IMG/VR virus record: IMGVR_UViG_3300037189_000112
Coordinates: 1-28,634 of that record
Reading direction: 5' to 3' (one strand)
Length of the DNA stretch: 28,634 nt
Source of the DNA: a virus
In this document: piece by piece, positions 1 to 7,131 of the stretch
Position numbering within the stretch: position 1 is the first letter of the stretch
Layout of the letters: every line of letters starts with the position of its first letter
Position numbers and translations under genes: made by a program
Notes under the pieces: generated by a model
Database searches by the model: none
Told to the model about the DNA's origin: nothing
The model's input: the letters and a program-made list of their open reading frames with translations, nothing else

Positions 1-1
1 A

Positions 2-187
2 AGAACAGCAGTCACAAGCTCTGGGCGCGAAGCAGCATCCAACGCAGGGGGTAAGAATTTATACACTCTTAGCCCTGATCGAGTAAAGGCGTTAAAGGAG
101 GCTGGCATGTGGGACAACCTAGAAGTTAGGAACCGCATGATCAAGCGCTACGCAGCAGAAGACCGTCAAACTAATGGAAGGAACTAA
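2..187 (+). CDS. C-terminal end of an upstream head-region gene (cut by window edge)
   Basis: An open frame runs from the left edge to a TAA at 185-187 and codes for the last 61 residues of a protein that starts outside the window. The visible part is polar and charged. It contains the motif LYTLSPDRVKALKEAGMWD followed by a basic end, NRMIKRYAAEDR, which reads like an amphipathic helical tail. The next gene starts 2 bases after the stop, so it belongs to the same operon. Its position shortly upstream of the capsid gene would suit a scaffolding, protease or other head-assembly protein, but no diagnostic motif is visible and the function is inferred from context only. Confidence 0.7.
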   Translation, partial: RTAVTSSGREAASNAGGKNLYTLSPDRVKALKEAGMWDNLEVRNRMIKRYAAEDRQTNGRN

Positions 188-189
188 TC

Positions 190-729
190 ATGGAAACTCG
201 TTTAAAAAAATCTCTCTCTGCAGGTGGGCGCGAAGATCGCGCTAGTCACGACAAGTCGCGTGAGGCACCAGAAGAAATGTTTGTGTCAGCCGATGAGCGT
301 CGCAAGATGTGGAAGGACGAATGGACACAAAGCGCATTGCCCAATGCTCCTGATTTACCCGGCTGGCATGTATGCTGGCTTTCAACAACCAATAGTTACG
401 ACAGTATTGATAAGCGGATTCGCCTTGGCTATGTGCCTGTTAAAGCAGACGACGTTAAAGGATATGAGAATTACCGTGTAAAGGCTGGAGAGCATGTTGG
501 ATATATCGCATGTAATGAGATGTTGCTGTTTAAAATCCCGATGGATGTCTACCAAGACATCATGGCTCACTTCCACCACGACGCACCGATGGAAGAGGCT
601 AACAAGATCAGATTGCAAGCAGAGCAGCAAGTTGGACGCGATAGCACAGGCAAACGTCTGGGTCATGTTGAGGGTGATGGCATTGAGCAATTAGACAAAC
701 CGTTGCCTGCCCCAACTTTTGCTGGGTAG
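190..729 (+). CDS. Hypothetical phage protein upstream of capsid genes
   Basis: This 179-residue soluble protein has no signal peptide or membrane segment. The first 45 residues are highly charged and probably disordered. The middle (about residues 55-125) is a compact segment containing GWHVCWLSTTN, YDSIDKRIRLGYVPV and a CNEMLLFKIP motif, and the C-terminus is Gln/Glu-rich then Pro-rich. The ATG follows a GGAAGG-like ribosome site ending just upstream. It lies between an incomplete upstream gene and the small structural protein before the capsid gene, which suggests a role in head assembly or as a minor virion protein. I know of similar unnamed proteins in this position in uncultured aquatic phages, but no function is established. 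Confidence 0.75.
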   Translation: METRLKKSLSAGGREDRASHDKSREAPEEMFVSADERRKMWKDEWTQSALPNAPDLPGWHVCWLSTTNSYDSIDKRIRLGYVPVKADDVKGYENYRVKAGEHVGYIACNEMLLFKIPMDVYQDIMAHFHHDAPMEEANKIRLQAEQQVGRDSTGKRLGHVEGDGIEQLDKPLPAPTFAG

Positions 730-757
730 GTATTTGTTAAATTGATTGGAGTTTATT

Positions 758-1330
758 ATGTCAAGTGTAAATGCTCCGTTCGGTTTGCGCCCTGCGTTTC
801 ATCCTTCGGGTCTGGATCGCGCTGTTGCGCTTGCTGGCGGTATTGCGTCGGGTTATTCAACCGACATTCTGAAAAATCAACCTGTTACGCTGACCACTAG
901 CGGAACCTTGAACGTAGCTACCGCTGGTAGCGCATTCCAAGGCGCTTTTGCTGGTGTTGAGTGGACAGACACAACTGGTCGTCGTCGTATTTCTAACTAC
1001 TGGCCTGCTAGTACCGCATATCAAACTGGTTCATGCATAGCTTATTACTATAGTGATCCAAACATTGTTTATGAGATACAAGCTGACGGTTCATTGGCTC
1101 AAACCTCTATCGGTGATCAAGCAAACTTCACTAACGTGTCTGCTGGTTCAACGACTACTGGTTTGTCACAGTGCACAATATCAACCACATTGGCTGGTAC
1201 TAGTGCAGTTGGCGATCTACGTATTATTAATTTAGCCCCCGCTGTTGATAACGCATGGGGTGATGCATACACGGTTGTTCAGGTGCAGGTAAGCCGCAGC
1301 CAGTATGTAGCAACCATTAACGCTATTTAA
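758..1330 (+). CDS. Small head structural protein, possible capsid decoration
   Basis: This is a 190-residue protein starting MSSVNAPFGLRP. The ATG at 758 is preferred over an in-frame TTG at 746 because a GGAG ribosome site sits at 748-751, 6 bases before the ATG and inside the longer version. The protein is rich in Gly, Ala, Ser and Thr with alternating beta-type pattern, has no membrane segment, and holds a conserved-looking core at residues 60-110 (FAGVEWTDTTGRRR, then a run ending in SCIAYYYSDP). It ends 14 bases before the capsid gene, which has its own strong GGAGGG site. Placement directly before the major capsid gene is typical of decoration, cement or other head proteins. The exact role is inferred. 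Confidence 0.7.
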   Translation: MSSVNAPFGLRPAFHPSGLDRAVALAGGIASGYSTDILKNQPVTLTTSGTLNVATAGSAFQGAFAGVEWTDTTGRRRISNYWPASTAYQTGSCIAYYYSDPNIVYEIQADGSLAQTSIGDQANFTNVSAGSTTTGLSQCTISTTLAGTSAVGDLRIINLAPAVDNAWGDAYTVVQVQVSRSQYVATINAI

Positions 1331-1344
1331 GGAGGGCATAAATC

Positions 1345-2259
1345 ATGGCAGCCCCAATGAGAAGTACCGACTTTCGTAGCATTGTCGAACCAATCCTGAA
1401 CGAATGTTTCGACGGTGTCTACGATCAGCGTACTGATGAATGGTCACGAGTTTTCCGTGAGCAAGAAGGTATTCCACGTAACTATCACGAAGAGCCAGTA
1501 TTGTATGGCTTTGGCGCAGCTCCACAATTGCCTGACGGTACTCCAGTATCGTATCAGCAAGGTGGCGTATTGTTCTTAAAGCGTTACGTCTACTCAGTAT
1601 ATGGCTTGGCATTTGCCTTGACCAAAGTATTGGTAGAAGACGGTGATCACATCCGTATCGGTCAAGTTTATGCTAAGCACTTAGCACAATCTTTGATTGA
1701 AACCAAAGAGACTCTGTCTGCTAACGTATTGAACCGCGCTTTCAACAGTTCATACCCCGGTGGTGATGGTGTACAGCTGAACTCAGCTTCACACCCAATC
1801 GTTAACGGTACTGCTTCTAACTTGCTGGCTACGGCAGCTAACTTGTCCCAGACTTCTCTGGAACAAATGCTGATCCAAATCCGTCAAGCTGTTGACAACA
1901 ATGGTAAGAAAATCCGTTTGGTTCCACGTCAGTTAGTAGTGGCACCGGGCAACATTTTCCAAGCTGAAGTTCTCTTGAAGTCTGTATTGCGTTCAGGTAA
2001 CGCTAATAACGACATCAACCCAATCAAATCAATCGGTCTGTTAGACGAAGGCGCGGCAGTTCTGTCACGTCTGACTTCTGCTACCGCTTGGTGGGTACAG
2101 ACAGATGCACCAGAAGGCATGAAGCTGATGATGCGTCGTAAGTTAGAGAAGACAATGGAAGGTGACTTCGAGACTGACTCAATGCGCTACAAGGCGACTG
2201 AGCGTTACGACGTTGGCTACACCGACTGGCGTTCCATGTACGGCACACCGGGCGTTTAA
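1345..2259 (+). CDS. Major capsid protein (HK97-fold type)
   Basis: This 304-residue protein is predicted to form the icosahedral shell. The ATG lies 8 bases after a strong GGAGGG site at 1331-1336. Features that fit an HK97-fold capsid subunit are an acidic, helical N-terminal arm, a long helix around residues 100-140 (HIRIGQVYAKHLAQSLIETK), a central segment with LVVAPGNIFQAEVLLKS, and a C-terminal strand region with MRRKLEKTMEGDFETDS followed by MRYKATERYDVGYTDWR. That ending is typical of phage capsid proteins of the Mu gpT-like and related families. The codons are more GC-rich than in the neighbouring genes, in keeping with high expression. A strong terminator follows immediately, which would raise its mRNA level over downstream genes. 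The capsid call is firm; the subfamily is not. Confidence 0.88.
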   Translation: MAAPMRSTDFRSIVEPILNECFDGVYDQRTDEWSRVFREQEGIPRNYHEEPVLYGFGAAPQLPDGTPVSYQQGGVLFLKRYVYSVYGLAFALTKVLVEDGDHIRIGQVYAKHLAQSLIETKETLSANVLNRAFNSSYPGGDGVQLNSASHPIVNGTASNLLATAANLSQTSLEQMLIQIRQAVDNNGKKIRLVPRQLVVAPGNIFQAEVLLKSVLRSGNANNDINPIKSIGLLDEGAAVLSRLTSATAWWVQTDAPEGMKLMMRRKLEKTMEGDFETDSMRYKATERYDVGYTDWRSMYGTPGV

Positions 2260-2270
2260 TCCAAAGCAAG

Positions 2271-2299
2271 GGGGTTGGGATAAAACCCAGCCCCTTTTT
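2271..2299 (+). terminator. Rho-independent terminator after major capsid gene
   Basis: The arms GGGGTTGGG (2271-2279) and CCCAGCCCC (2286-2294) form a 9-base-pair stem with one G-T pair, a 6-base A-rich loop and a five-T run at 2295-2299. It begins 12 bases after the capsid stop codon. It probably ends a share of transcripts so that capsid protein is made in excess over the downstream structural proteins. Confidence 0.9.
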
Positions 2300-2337
2300 A
2301 AATTTATATTTGTCATACTTTTCAAGGAGCAGACAAA

Positions 2338-3309
2338 ATGCCGCAATTTTCAGATGATCTATTTCTAGGCCCTGCCCAGACCTTTATGGGTACTGGCATT
2401 CGCCCTTATACAACTACGTTTACTGGTTCAATGTCTGGTACGACATTAACCGTTACTGCATTACTGCAAGGTTCCCCTATTGTTGTTGGTATGTTCGTTG
2501 ATGGTTCAAGCGTAACCGATGGCACTTACATTACTGGTTTTGGTACTGGTACTGGCGGTACAGGTACATACACAATCAACCAGTCTGTGACTGCATCAAG
2601 CACTACAATGACTGCGCATGGCAACATTGCATTTGATGATCCTTCATTGATGGATTTAGGTGTTGGCCCACTAGGTCGCATCTATGTTTGGGATGTCGTC
2701 CCACAAGCTTTGGTTGCAAATAACATTGCAGCCTCACAAACTCCTGCAGCGGCAGGTGCTTTGACTTTAACTGCAGGCACTTCTGTTAAATCAGTTATTC
2801 GTCAAGACGGTACAACTGTATTGCAACTTGATCTACCTCGTGCTGTAAGCATTGCTCAAGTTACTGCAGGTACAGCTCGTACCTTTACGGTATCTGGCTA
2901 TGACTATTATGGTCAGCCAATGTCTGAAGCAATTACTTCTAGCCCAGCAAATACTGTAAACGGCAAGAAGGCATTCTTCCAAGTTAGCTCTGTGACTGTG
3001 GCTGGTGGCGGTACTTCTACTGCTGTGACTGTTGGTACAACCGACATTCTTGGCTTACCAGTGCGTGTATTCAATGTAGCTTACATTGCAAGCGTTAAGA
3101 GCAATAACACATTAGCTCAAGATGCTGGTACGTTTGTAGCAGCTGCAACAGCAACTGCAACAACTACTACTGGTGACGTTCGTGGTACTTATGTTCCTGC
3201 TACTGCTTCTGACGGTATTGTCCGTACAGTAATGGGAATTTTATTGCCAAGTATCGCTGTTGGCCCTAACGCAACTCGCGTTGGTGCTCTTGGTGTAACC
3301 CAAGCCTAA
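2338..3309 (+). CDS. Virion structural protein with inserted Gly/Thr-rich beta domain
   Basis: This 323-residue protein has no membrane segment and starts at an ATG 9 bases after AAGGAG. The first 25 residues (DDLFLGPAQTF, then GTGIRPY) and residues 95-323 look like one structural protein. Residues about 30-95 are a separate low-complexity beta module with SGTTLTVTA and a GTGTGGTGTYTIN run, of a kind found inserted in many aquatic phage proteins. The C-terminal part is strand-rich, with a SYDYYGQP-like segment (VSGYDYYGQPMSEAI) and a GVTQA end. It sits after the capsid gene and its terminator, so a head or head-surface protein is likely. The precise role is unknown, and tail-tube identity is not supported. 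Confidence 0.7.
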   Translation: MPQFSDDLFLGPAQTFMGTGIRPYTTTFTGSMSGTTLTVTALLQGSPIVVGMFVDGSSVTDGTYITGFGTGTGGTGTYTINQSVTASSTTMTAHGNIAFDDPSLMDLGVGPLGRIYVWDVVPQALVANNIAASQTPAAAGALTLTAGTSVKSVIRQDGTTVLQLDLPRAVSIAQVTAGTARTFTVSGYDYYGQPMSEAITSSPANTVNGKKAFFQVSSVTVAGGGTSTAVTVGTTDILGLPVRVFNVAYIASVKSNNTLAQDAGTFVAAATATATTTTGDVRGTYVPATASDGIVRTVMGILLPSIAVGPNATRVGALGVTQA

Positions 3310-3321
3310 TAGGAGACCAAC

Positions 3322-4404
3322 ATGGGTCAATTTAAACCAATGGTCAAAATGATGACCACTGAGCCAACAGTTGAGTTAAAGCTCAAAAATGGCGGTCATG
3401 TAGCTATGAAGCGTGGCGGTTCTACTACTGAAGCTAAGAAAATGGCTTTCGGTGGTTTACCAACCACAATGCCTGCAAGCATGCCTCCTGCAGTCGACAA
3501 GGACACAATGATGGCAAGTGCTCCTAAGAAGCCTTCAATGGCATCACGTCGCAAGTCAATGATGGCTATGAAAGCACCAGTCACTCCAGTAATGAAAAAG
3601 GGTGGCGCAGCTCATGAAGACGCAGCTCAAGATCGTGCAATGATCAAGAAAGCTTTAGCTGGTAAGAAGTACGCTACTGGCGGTGTTGTAATGGGTCAAG
3701 GCGGCTACAAAGATGGCGGCAGCATAAAACCTGTCAGCGACTCTGAAAAGGGCGCTAAGGGCTATGTCAATACCAAGATGGACACCACTAAGAAGGGCAC
3801 TAAAACTGGCTCGACTGGTCAAGTCAACAAAGGCAATGGCGGTGGCTACGCTAAAGGTGGCGGTGTAGAGGGTAATGTTAGCGGCACTCCTGCTGGCGTA
3901 ACCAACACCAAGACTGGCAATGTTCGCTTAGGTAATGCTGGTGGCTTCAGAAAAGGTGGTGGAGCAAAAAAGTTTGCTGACGGTGGCGCTGTTCAAGATG
4001 ATGGTCGCCCCGTCAAGATGCCCCAAGGTAGCAAACGTGCACCAACACCTGTAAGCATTAATCAACTCTCTGGCACCTACAGAAAAGGCGGTAGAGCGAA
4101 GAAGATGGCTGAAGGCGGTGACGCTCAAGTAGCAAACAATGAGCGTGCATACAAGCAATATGAAGCAGACGAAGAGAAATTTAACAAGGGCTTACGTAAT
4201 GACGTTAAAGATGCATTAATGTACGTTCCACGTAAAGCAGCTAGCCTAGCTAGTAAAGTAGGTAAAGCAATTTCTGATAGTGATCTTGCTAAGGGCGCTA
4301 GAAATTATGGTCGCTCATATAAAGAAGGTTTAGGCATGAAGCCTGACACGCCATATGAAAAAGATGGTGGTGCTATTAAGAAACGATCTGGCGGTAAATG
4401 CTAA
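3322..4404 (+). CDS. Highly basic Gly/Lys/Met-rich repeat protein
   Basis: This 360-residue protein of low complexity is strongly basic and has no membrane segment. Short repeats of the type aromatic-x-x-GG or K-GG recur through it, for example KKYATGGVV, GGYKDGGSI, GGGYAKGGGV, GGFRKGGGAKKFADGG, TYRKGGRAKKMAEGG and DGGAIKK. The N-terminal third is also rich in Met and Lys (SRRKSMMAMKAP). The C-terminal 100 residues are more complex and helical (DVKDALMYVPRKAASLASK). The ATG follows AGGAG closely. The composition would suit a DNA-binding internal head protein or a disordered linker, but this is inference. Similar repeat proteins occur in aquatic phages without known function. A second terminator follows. 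Confidence 0.7.
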   Translation: MGQFKPMVKMMTTEPTVELKLKNGGHVAMKRGGSTTEAKKMAFGGLPTTMPASMPPAVDKDTMMASAPKKPSMASRRKSMMAMKAPVTPVMKKGGAAHEDAAQDRAMIKKALAGKKYATGGVVMGQGGYKDGGSIKPVSDSEKGAKGYVNTKMDTTKKGTKTGSTGQVNKGNGGGYAKGGGVEGNVSGTPAGVTNTKTGNVRLGNAGGFRKGGGAKKFADGGAVQDDGRPVKMPQGSKRAPTPVSINQLSGTYRKGGRAKKMAEGGDAQVANNERAYKQYEADEEKFNKGLRNDVKDALMYVPRKAASLASKVGKAISDSDLAKGARNYGRSYKEGLGMKPDTPYEKDGGAIKKRSGGKC

Positions 4405-4412
4405 ATAAAGTA

Positions 4413-4437
4413 GGGGGGCTATGGCTCCCCACTTTTA
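4413..4437 (+). terminator. Rho-independent terminator after basic repeat protein
   Basis: GGGGGGC (4413-4419) pairs with GCTCCCC (4424-4430) in a 7-base-pair stem with one G-T pair around a TATG loop. It is followed by ACTTTT (4431-4436) and more A/T. It lies 9 bases after the stop at 4404. The next gene starts at 4452, leaving little room for a promoter, so partial read-through is likely. Confidence 0.75.
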
Positions 4438-4451
4438 ATTAAGGAATTATT

Positions 4452-5213
4452 ATGGGAACTTATTCTTCTGCGACACGTCAAGGTGCGTTTGAGCCATTTG
4501 AGTTACAAGTTGCTCGTGGTCAAGTTGATGGTCATACGCCTATAGAAATTTTTGGCTATTCAACTGCTGTTGGTAGTACAGCATCAGGCCCATTATGGGA
4601 AGGCTTAACCCTTTCTGGTGGTAACTATGTATATCCATCGTCTGCCGCTCAATTAGTATTAGTAAGCGATTCTGCAACTGATGCGTCAACTCGCTCTGTT
4701 GTAATTGATGGATTAGATGCAAACTTTGCGCAACAATACGAAACGATTGCATTAAATGGAACATCGAATGTAACAACAACTAAGTCATTCTTGCGCATTA
4801 ATGCAATGTATATGTTGAACAGCACAAATACTGGAAACATTACAGCATCAATTAGCTCTACAGTTTATGCAAAGATTAATGCAGGTATTGGTCAGACTCA
4901 GATGTCTATTTATACTGTTCCTGCTGGTTATACTTTCTATTTGTCTTATTCGCAATATGATGCAAGTATTGGATTTACATCTAGCAATTACATGATAGGT
5001 TCTGAATACAATAAATTTAATGCTGGTACTTATAATGGTCAAGTAACATTGACTCATCAATCAACTTTTGTGCAAAAGCAAGAAGTACCATATACAGTTC
5101 CAGTGTTGCATTCAGAAAAAACAGATATTCAATTTTTAGTAAAAGCAAATAGTGGTAGTCCATTTACTGTTAGTTGCTACCAAGGTGGAATTTTAATTAA
5201 AAATCCGGATTAA
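4452..5213 (+). CDS. Beta-rich virion structural protein
   Basis: This 253-residue protein has no signal peptide or membrane helix. It has a strand-rich pattern throughout, with many Ser, Thr, Asn and Tyr. The N-terminus (FEPFELQVARGQVDGH) is followed by segments resembling virion receptor or decoration domains: IFGYSTAVGSTASGPLWEG at residues about 33-51 and VPAGYTFYLSYSQYDAS at about 155-171. It ends in a short strand, QGGILIKNPD. The gene is more AT-rich than its upstream neighbour. It follows the second terminator and is tightly followed by the next gene (2-base gap). It is probably a head-surface or neck protein, but I do not recognise a named family. Confidence 0.65.
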   Translation: MGTYSSATRQGAFEPFELQVARGQVDGHTPIEIFGYSTAVGSTASGPLWEGLTLSGGNYVYPSSAAQLVLVSDSATDASTRSVVIDGLDANFAQQYETIALNGTSNVTTTKSFLRINAMYMLNSTNTGNITASISSTVYAKINAGIGQTQMSIYTVPAGYTFYLSYSQYDASIGFTSSNYMIGSEYNKFNAGTYNGQVTLTHQSTFVQKQEVPYTVPVLHSEKTDIQFLVKANSGSPFTVSCYQGGILIKNPD

Positions 5214-5215
5214 TT

Positions 5216-5767
5216 ATGCCTGCTAAATCTAAAGCCCAATTTCGCTTAATGGAAGCGGCAGCGCACAATCCTAAGATTGCTAAGAAAGTTGGCATACCAC
5301 AGGCGACTGCATCTGAATATACAGAGTCAAATGTAGGTAAGAAAGCTTATAGCAAGCTTCCTGCAACTAAAAAATATGGTGGCGGTTTATATGCCAACAT
5401 TCACGCTAAGCAAGAACGTATTGCACACGGCTCTGGTGAAAAAATGCGTAAGGTTGGTAGCGAAGGTGCTCCAACAGCTGATGCATTTAAGCAAGCAGCA
5501 AAAACTGCAAAGATGAAAGAAGGTGGAGTATCTTTAGCTGTTGGTCGTGGCGAAAAGCTTTCTGTTGAAAAAGGTGCAGGATTAACAGCTAAAGGTCGTG
5601 AGAAGTATAACCGTGAGACTGGTAGCCATTTAAAAGCTCCTCAGCCACAAGGTGGCAGTAGAAAAGATTCATTTTGCGCTCGTATGAGTGGCGTAATAAA
5701 ACATGCAGAGGGCGATGCTCCTAGAGCTAAAGCCTCGTTAAAACGATGGAAATGTCCGGGGTGGTAA
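5216..5767 (+). CDS. Basic protein with DUF3008-like start and DUF6321-like end
   Basis: This is a 183-residue basic protein. The N-terminus, MPAKSKAQFRLMEAAAHNPK, matches the pattern of DUF3008 (MPAKSKAQ, then a helical stretch). The C-terminal part runs from about residue 120 (GLTAKGREKYNRETGSHLKAP) to the end (FCARMSGV, RAKASLKRWKC) and matches the DUF6321 pattern seen in many aquatic phages, including the paired FCARM and RWKC cysteine motifs. The middle contains a KMKEGGVSLAVGRGE segment like the GG repeats of the basic protein two genes upstream. The ATG lies 2 bases after the previous stop. A minor virion or DNA-contacting role is likely from composition and context; no biochemical function is known. 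Confidence 0.75.
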   Translation: MPAKSKAQFRLMEAAAHNPKIAKKVGIPQATASEYTESNVGKKAYSKLPATKKYGGGLYANIHAKQERIAHGSGEKMRKVGSEGAPTADAFKQAAKTAKMKEGGVSLAVGRGEKLSVEKGAGLTAKGREKYNRETGSHLKAPQPQGGSRKDSFCARMSGVIKHAEGDAPRAKASLKRWKCPGW

Positions 5768-5770
5768 ACA

Positions 5771-6841
5771 ATGGCTTATTCTGGAACTGTTGGACAAACC
5801 GTAGTCTCAGTACAGGACTTGATCGACCATGGCGCTCGTAGAAGCGGGAAGCTTGCTGAGGAATTAACTTCTGAGCAAGTCTATGGAGCGAAACAGTCGC
5901 TTTTCTTTCTGCTGAGCAATCTGTCTAACTTAGGTATCTTGTATTGGGCAATTGAGAGCAAGATTTATGGCTTAACGCCAGACACTGCTATTTATGAACT
6001 GCCAATAGGCTCAATTGACGTTCTGAACGCAAACTATCGCACGCTGAACCGCCCTACTCCTAATTCAACTGGAGCTTACACAGCCTCTTCTGGTGTGGCT
6101 GCTAACGCTTTTGACAGCAATTTAGACACAGCTTGTACGCAATCAGCTATAAACGGAAACATTGCAGTCAATTACGGTACAAATAATCCATTATATGCAG
6201 GTACTTTAGGTGTTTTGCCTAATGTATCTGGAGATTTTCATATTGTATTTGAGACATCTACCGATGGAACAACGTGGACTACGCTAGTTGATGCGGGGGT
6301 TGTTACTTGGGTGAAGGGAACTTGGCTCTGGTATGACGTAGTCAATGGTGCAACTGCTCAGTATTACCGCATGCGTGAGACTGGCGGCAATACTTTGAAT
6401 GTTACTGAGTTTTATGTAGGCAATAACAGCACAGAAGTGCCGATGGCTCGATTAAATCGTGATGATTTCGTGTCTTTGCCGAACAAAAACTTTACAGCTA
6501 ACCAGCCGTATCAGTTTTGGTTTAATCGCACAATACCTAATGCGCAGATTAATCTATGGCCTACCCCAAGTAATGCATTTGTGCAGATAGTTGTTTGGTA
6601 TTCACGTCAGATTATGGACGTTGGATCATTAAGTGGTCAGCTAGAGATACCAGATCGTTGGTACATGGCAATTCAGAGTATGTTAGCGCACCAAATGAGC
6701 TTAGAATTACCGGGGGTTCCTTTAGAGCGTACTCAGTATCTTGAAGCACAAGCAGATAAATATCTGATGATTGCTCAGTCTGAAGAACGTGATAAGTCAC
6801 CAGTTTACTTTGCACCTAACATTGCGGTTTACACAAGATAA
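5771..6841 (+). CDS. Head-tail adaptor-like protein with inserted discoidin-like domain
   Basis: This 356-residue protein has a split structural core. Residues 1-92 (TVVSVQDLIDHGARRSGK, LLSNLSNLGILYWAIESK, then IGSIDVLNANYRTL) and residues about 225-356 (NRDDFVSLPNKNF, NLWPTPSNAFVQIVVWYSRQ, then a helical end) resemble tail-accessory/adaptor proteins of the P22 gp4 and SU10-adaptor kind. Residues about 98-217 form a beta-sandwich insertion resembling an F5/8 type C (discoidin) domain, with ANAFDSNLDTACTQ, FHIVFETSTDGTTW and YYRMRETGG-TLNVTE motifs. The insertion could expose a sugar-binding surface at the neck. The stop overlaps the next ATG by one base. The core assignment comes from remembered family patterns; the insert is clear. 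Confidence 0.7.
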   Translation: MAYSGTVGQTVVSVQDLIDHGARRSGKLAEELTSEQVYGAKQSLFFLLSNLSNLGILYWAIESKIYGLTPDTAIYELPIGSIDVLNANYRTLNRPTPNSTGAYTASSGVAANAFDSNLDTACTQSAINGNIAVNYGTNNPLYAGTLGVLPNVSGDFHIVFETSTDGTTWTTLVDAGVVTWVKGTWLWYDVVNGATAQYYRMRETGGNTLNVTEFYVGNNSTEVPMARLNRDDFVSLPNKNFTANQPYQFWFNRTIPNAQINLWPTPSNAFVQIVVWYSRQIMDVGSLSGQLEIPDRWYMAIQSMLAHQMSLELPGVPLERTQYLEAQADKYLMIAQSEERDKSPVYFAPNIAVYTR

Positions 6842-7095
6842 TGCCAATATTTTTAGACACTCGTGGTTATTCAGACATTGCGATTGCAATATGTGACCGT
6901 TGCCGCATGAAGAGACCGCATGCTGAGTTATCTAAAGACCCAAATTTCCCCGGTCTAATGGTTTGTGAGCAAGGGTGCAAAGATAATTTCGATCCTTATC
7001 GCTTGCCAGCAAGGAAGACAGAAAAGATTACGATTAGATTTCCACGTCTTGATGCTGATATAGCGGTTGATCCAAATTATGTACCACCAAACTAA
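6841..7095 (+). CDS. Small Cys4 (zinc-ribbon-like) phage protein
   Basis: This 84-residue protein has cysteines at 18, 21, 42 and 46 (ICDRC and VCEQGC), a CxxC/CxxxC pattern suited to binding one zinc. A conserved-looking NFDPYRLPARK segment follows, then a beta-like tail and a Pro-rich end. There is no membrane segment. The start overlaps the adaptor stop codon by one base (TAATG), so translation is coupled to it. It may be a small neck or assembly protein. Zinc binding is inferred from the cysteine spacing, and the function is unknown. Confidence 0.75.
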   Translation: MPIFLDTRGYSDIAIAICDRCRMKRPHAELSKDPNFPGLMVCEQGCKDNFDPYRLPARKTEKITIRFPRLDADIAVDPNYVPPN

Positions 7096-7131
7096 ATCGA
7101 CGATTAATCGCAGGTCTGGAGGTATTTTTTA

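Noticed and set aside
382-690. Reverse-strand open frame inside the 190-729 gene
   Set aside because: It lies wholly within a better supported + strand gene, has no recognisable motif, and every convincing gene in the window is on the + strand.
746-757. TTG start 12 bases upstream of ATG 758
   Set aside because: The GGAG ribosome site overlaps this region and is correctly spaced for ATG 758.
2300-2337. Possible promoter in the A/T-rich gap after the capsid terminator
   Set aside because: A CATACT-like -10 box is present, but no -35 box lies at the right distance.
7101-7110. Perfect 10-base palindrome CGATTAATCG before the long fibre gene
   Set aside because: It is short and A/T-centred with no T-run, so it is not a terminator. 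It could be an operator, but nothing else supports that.
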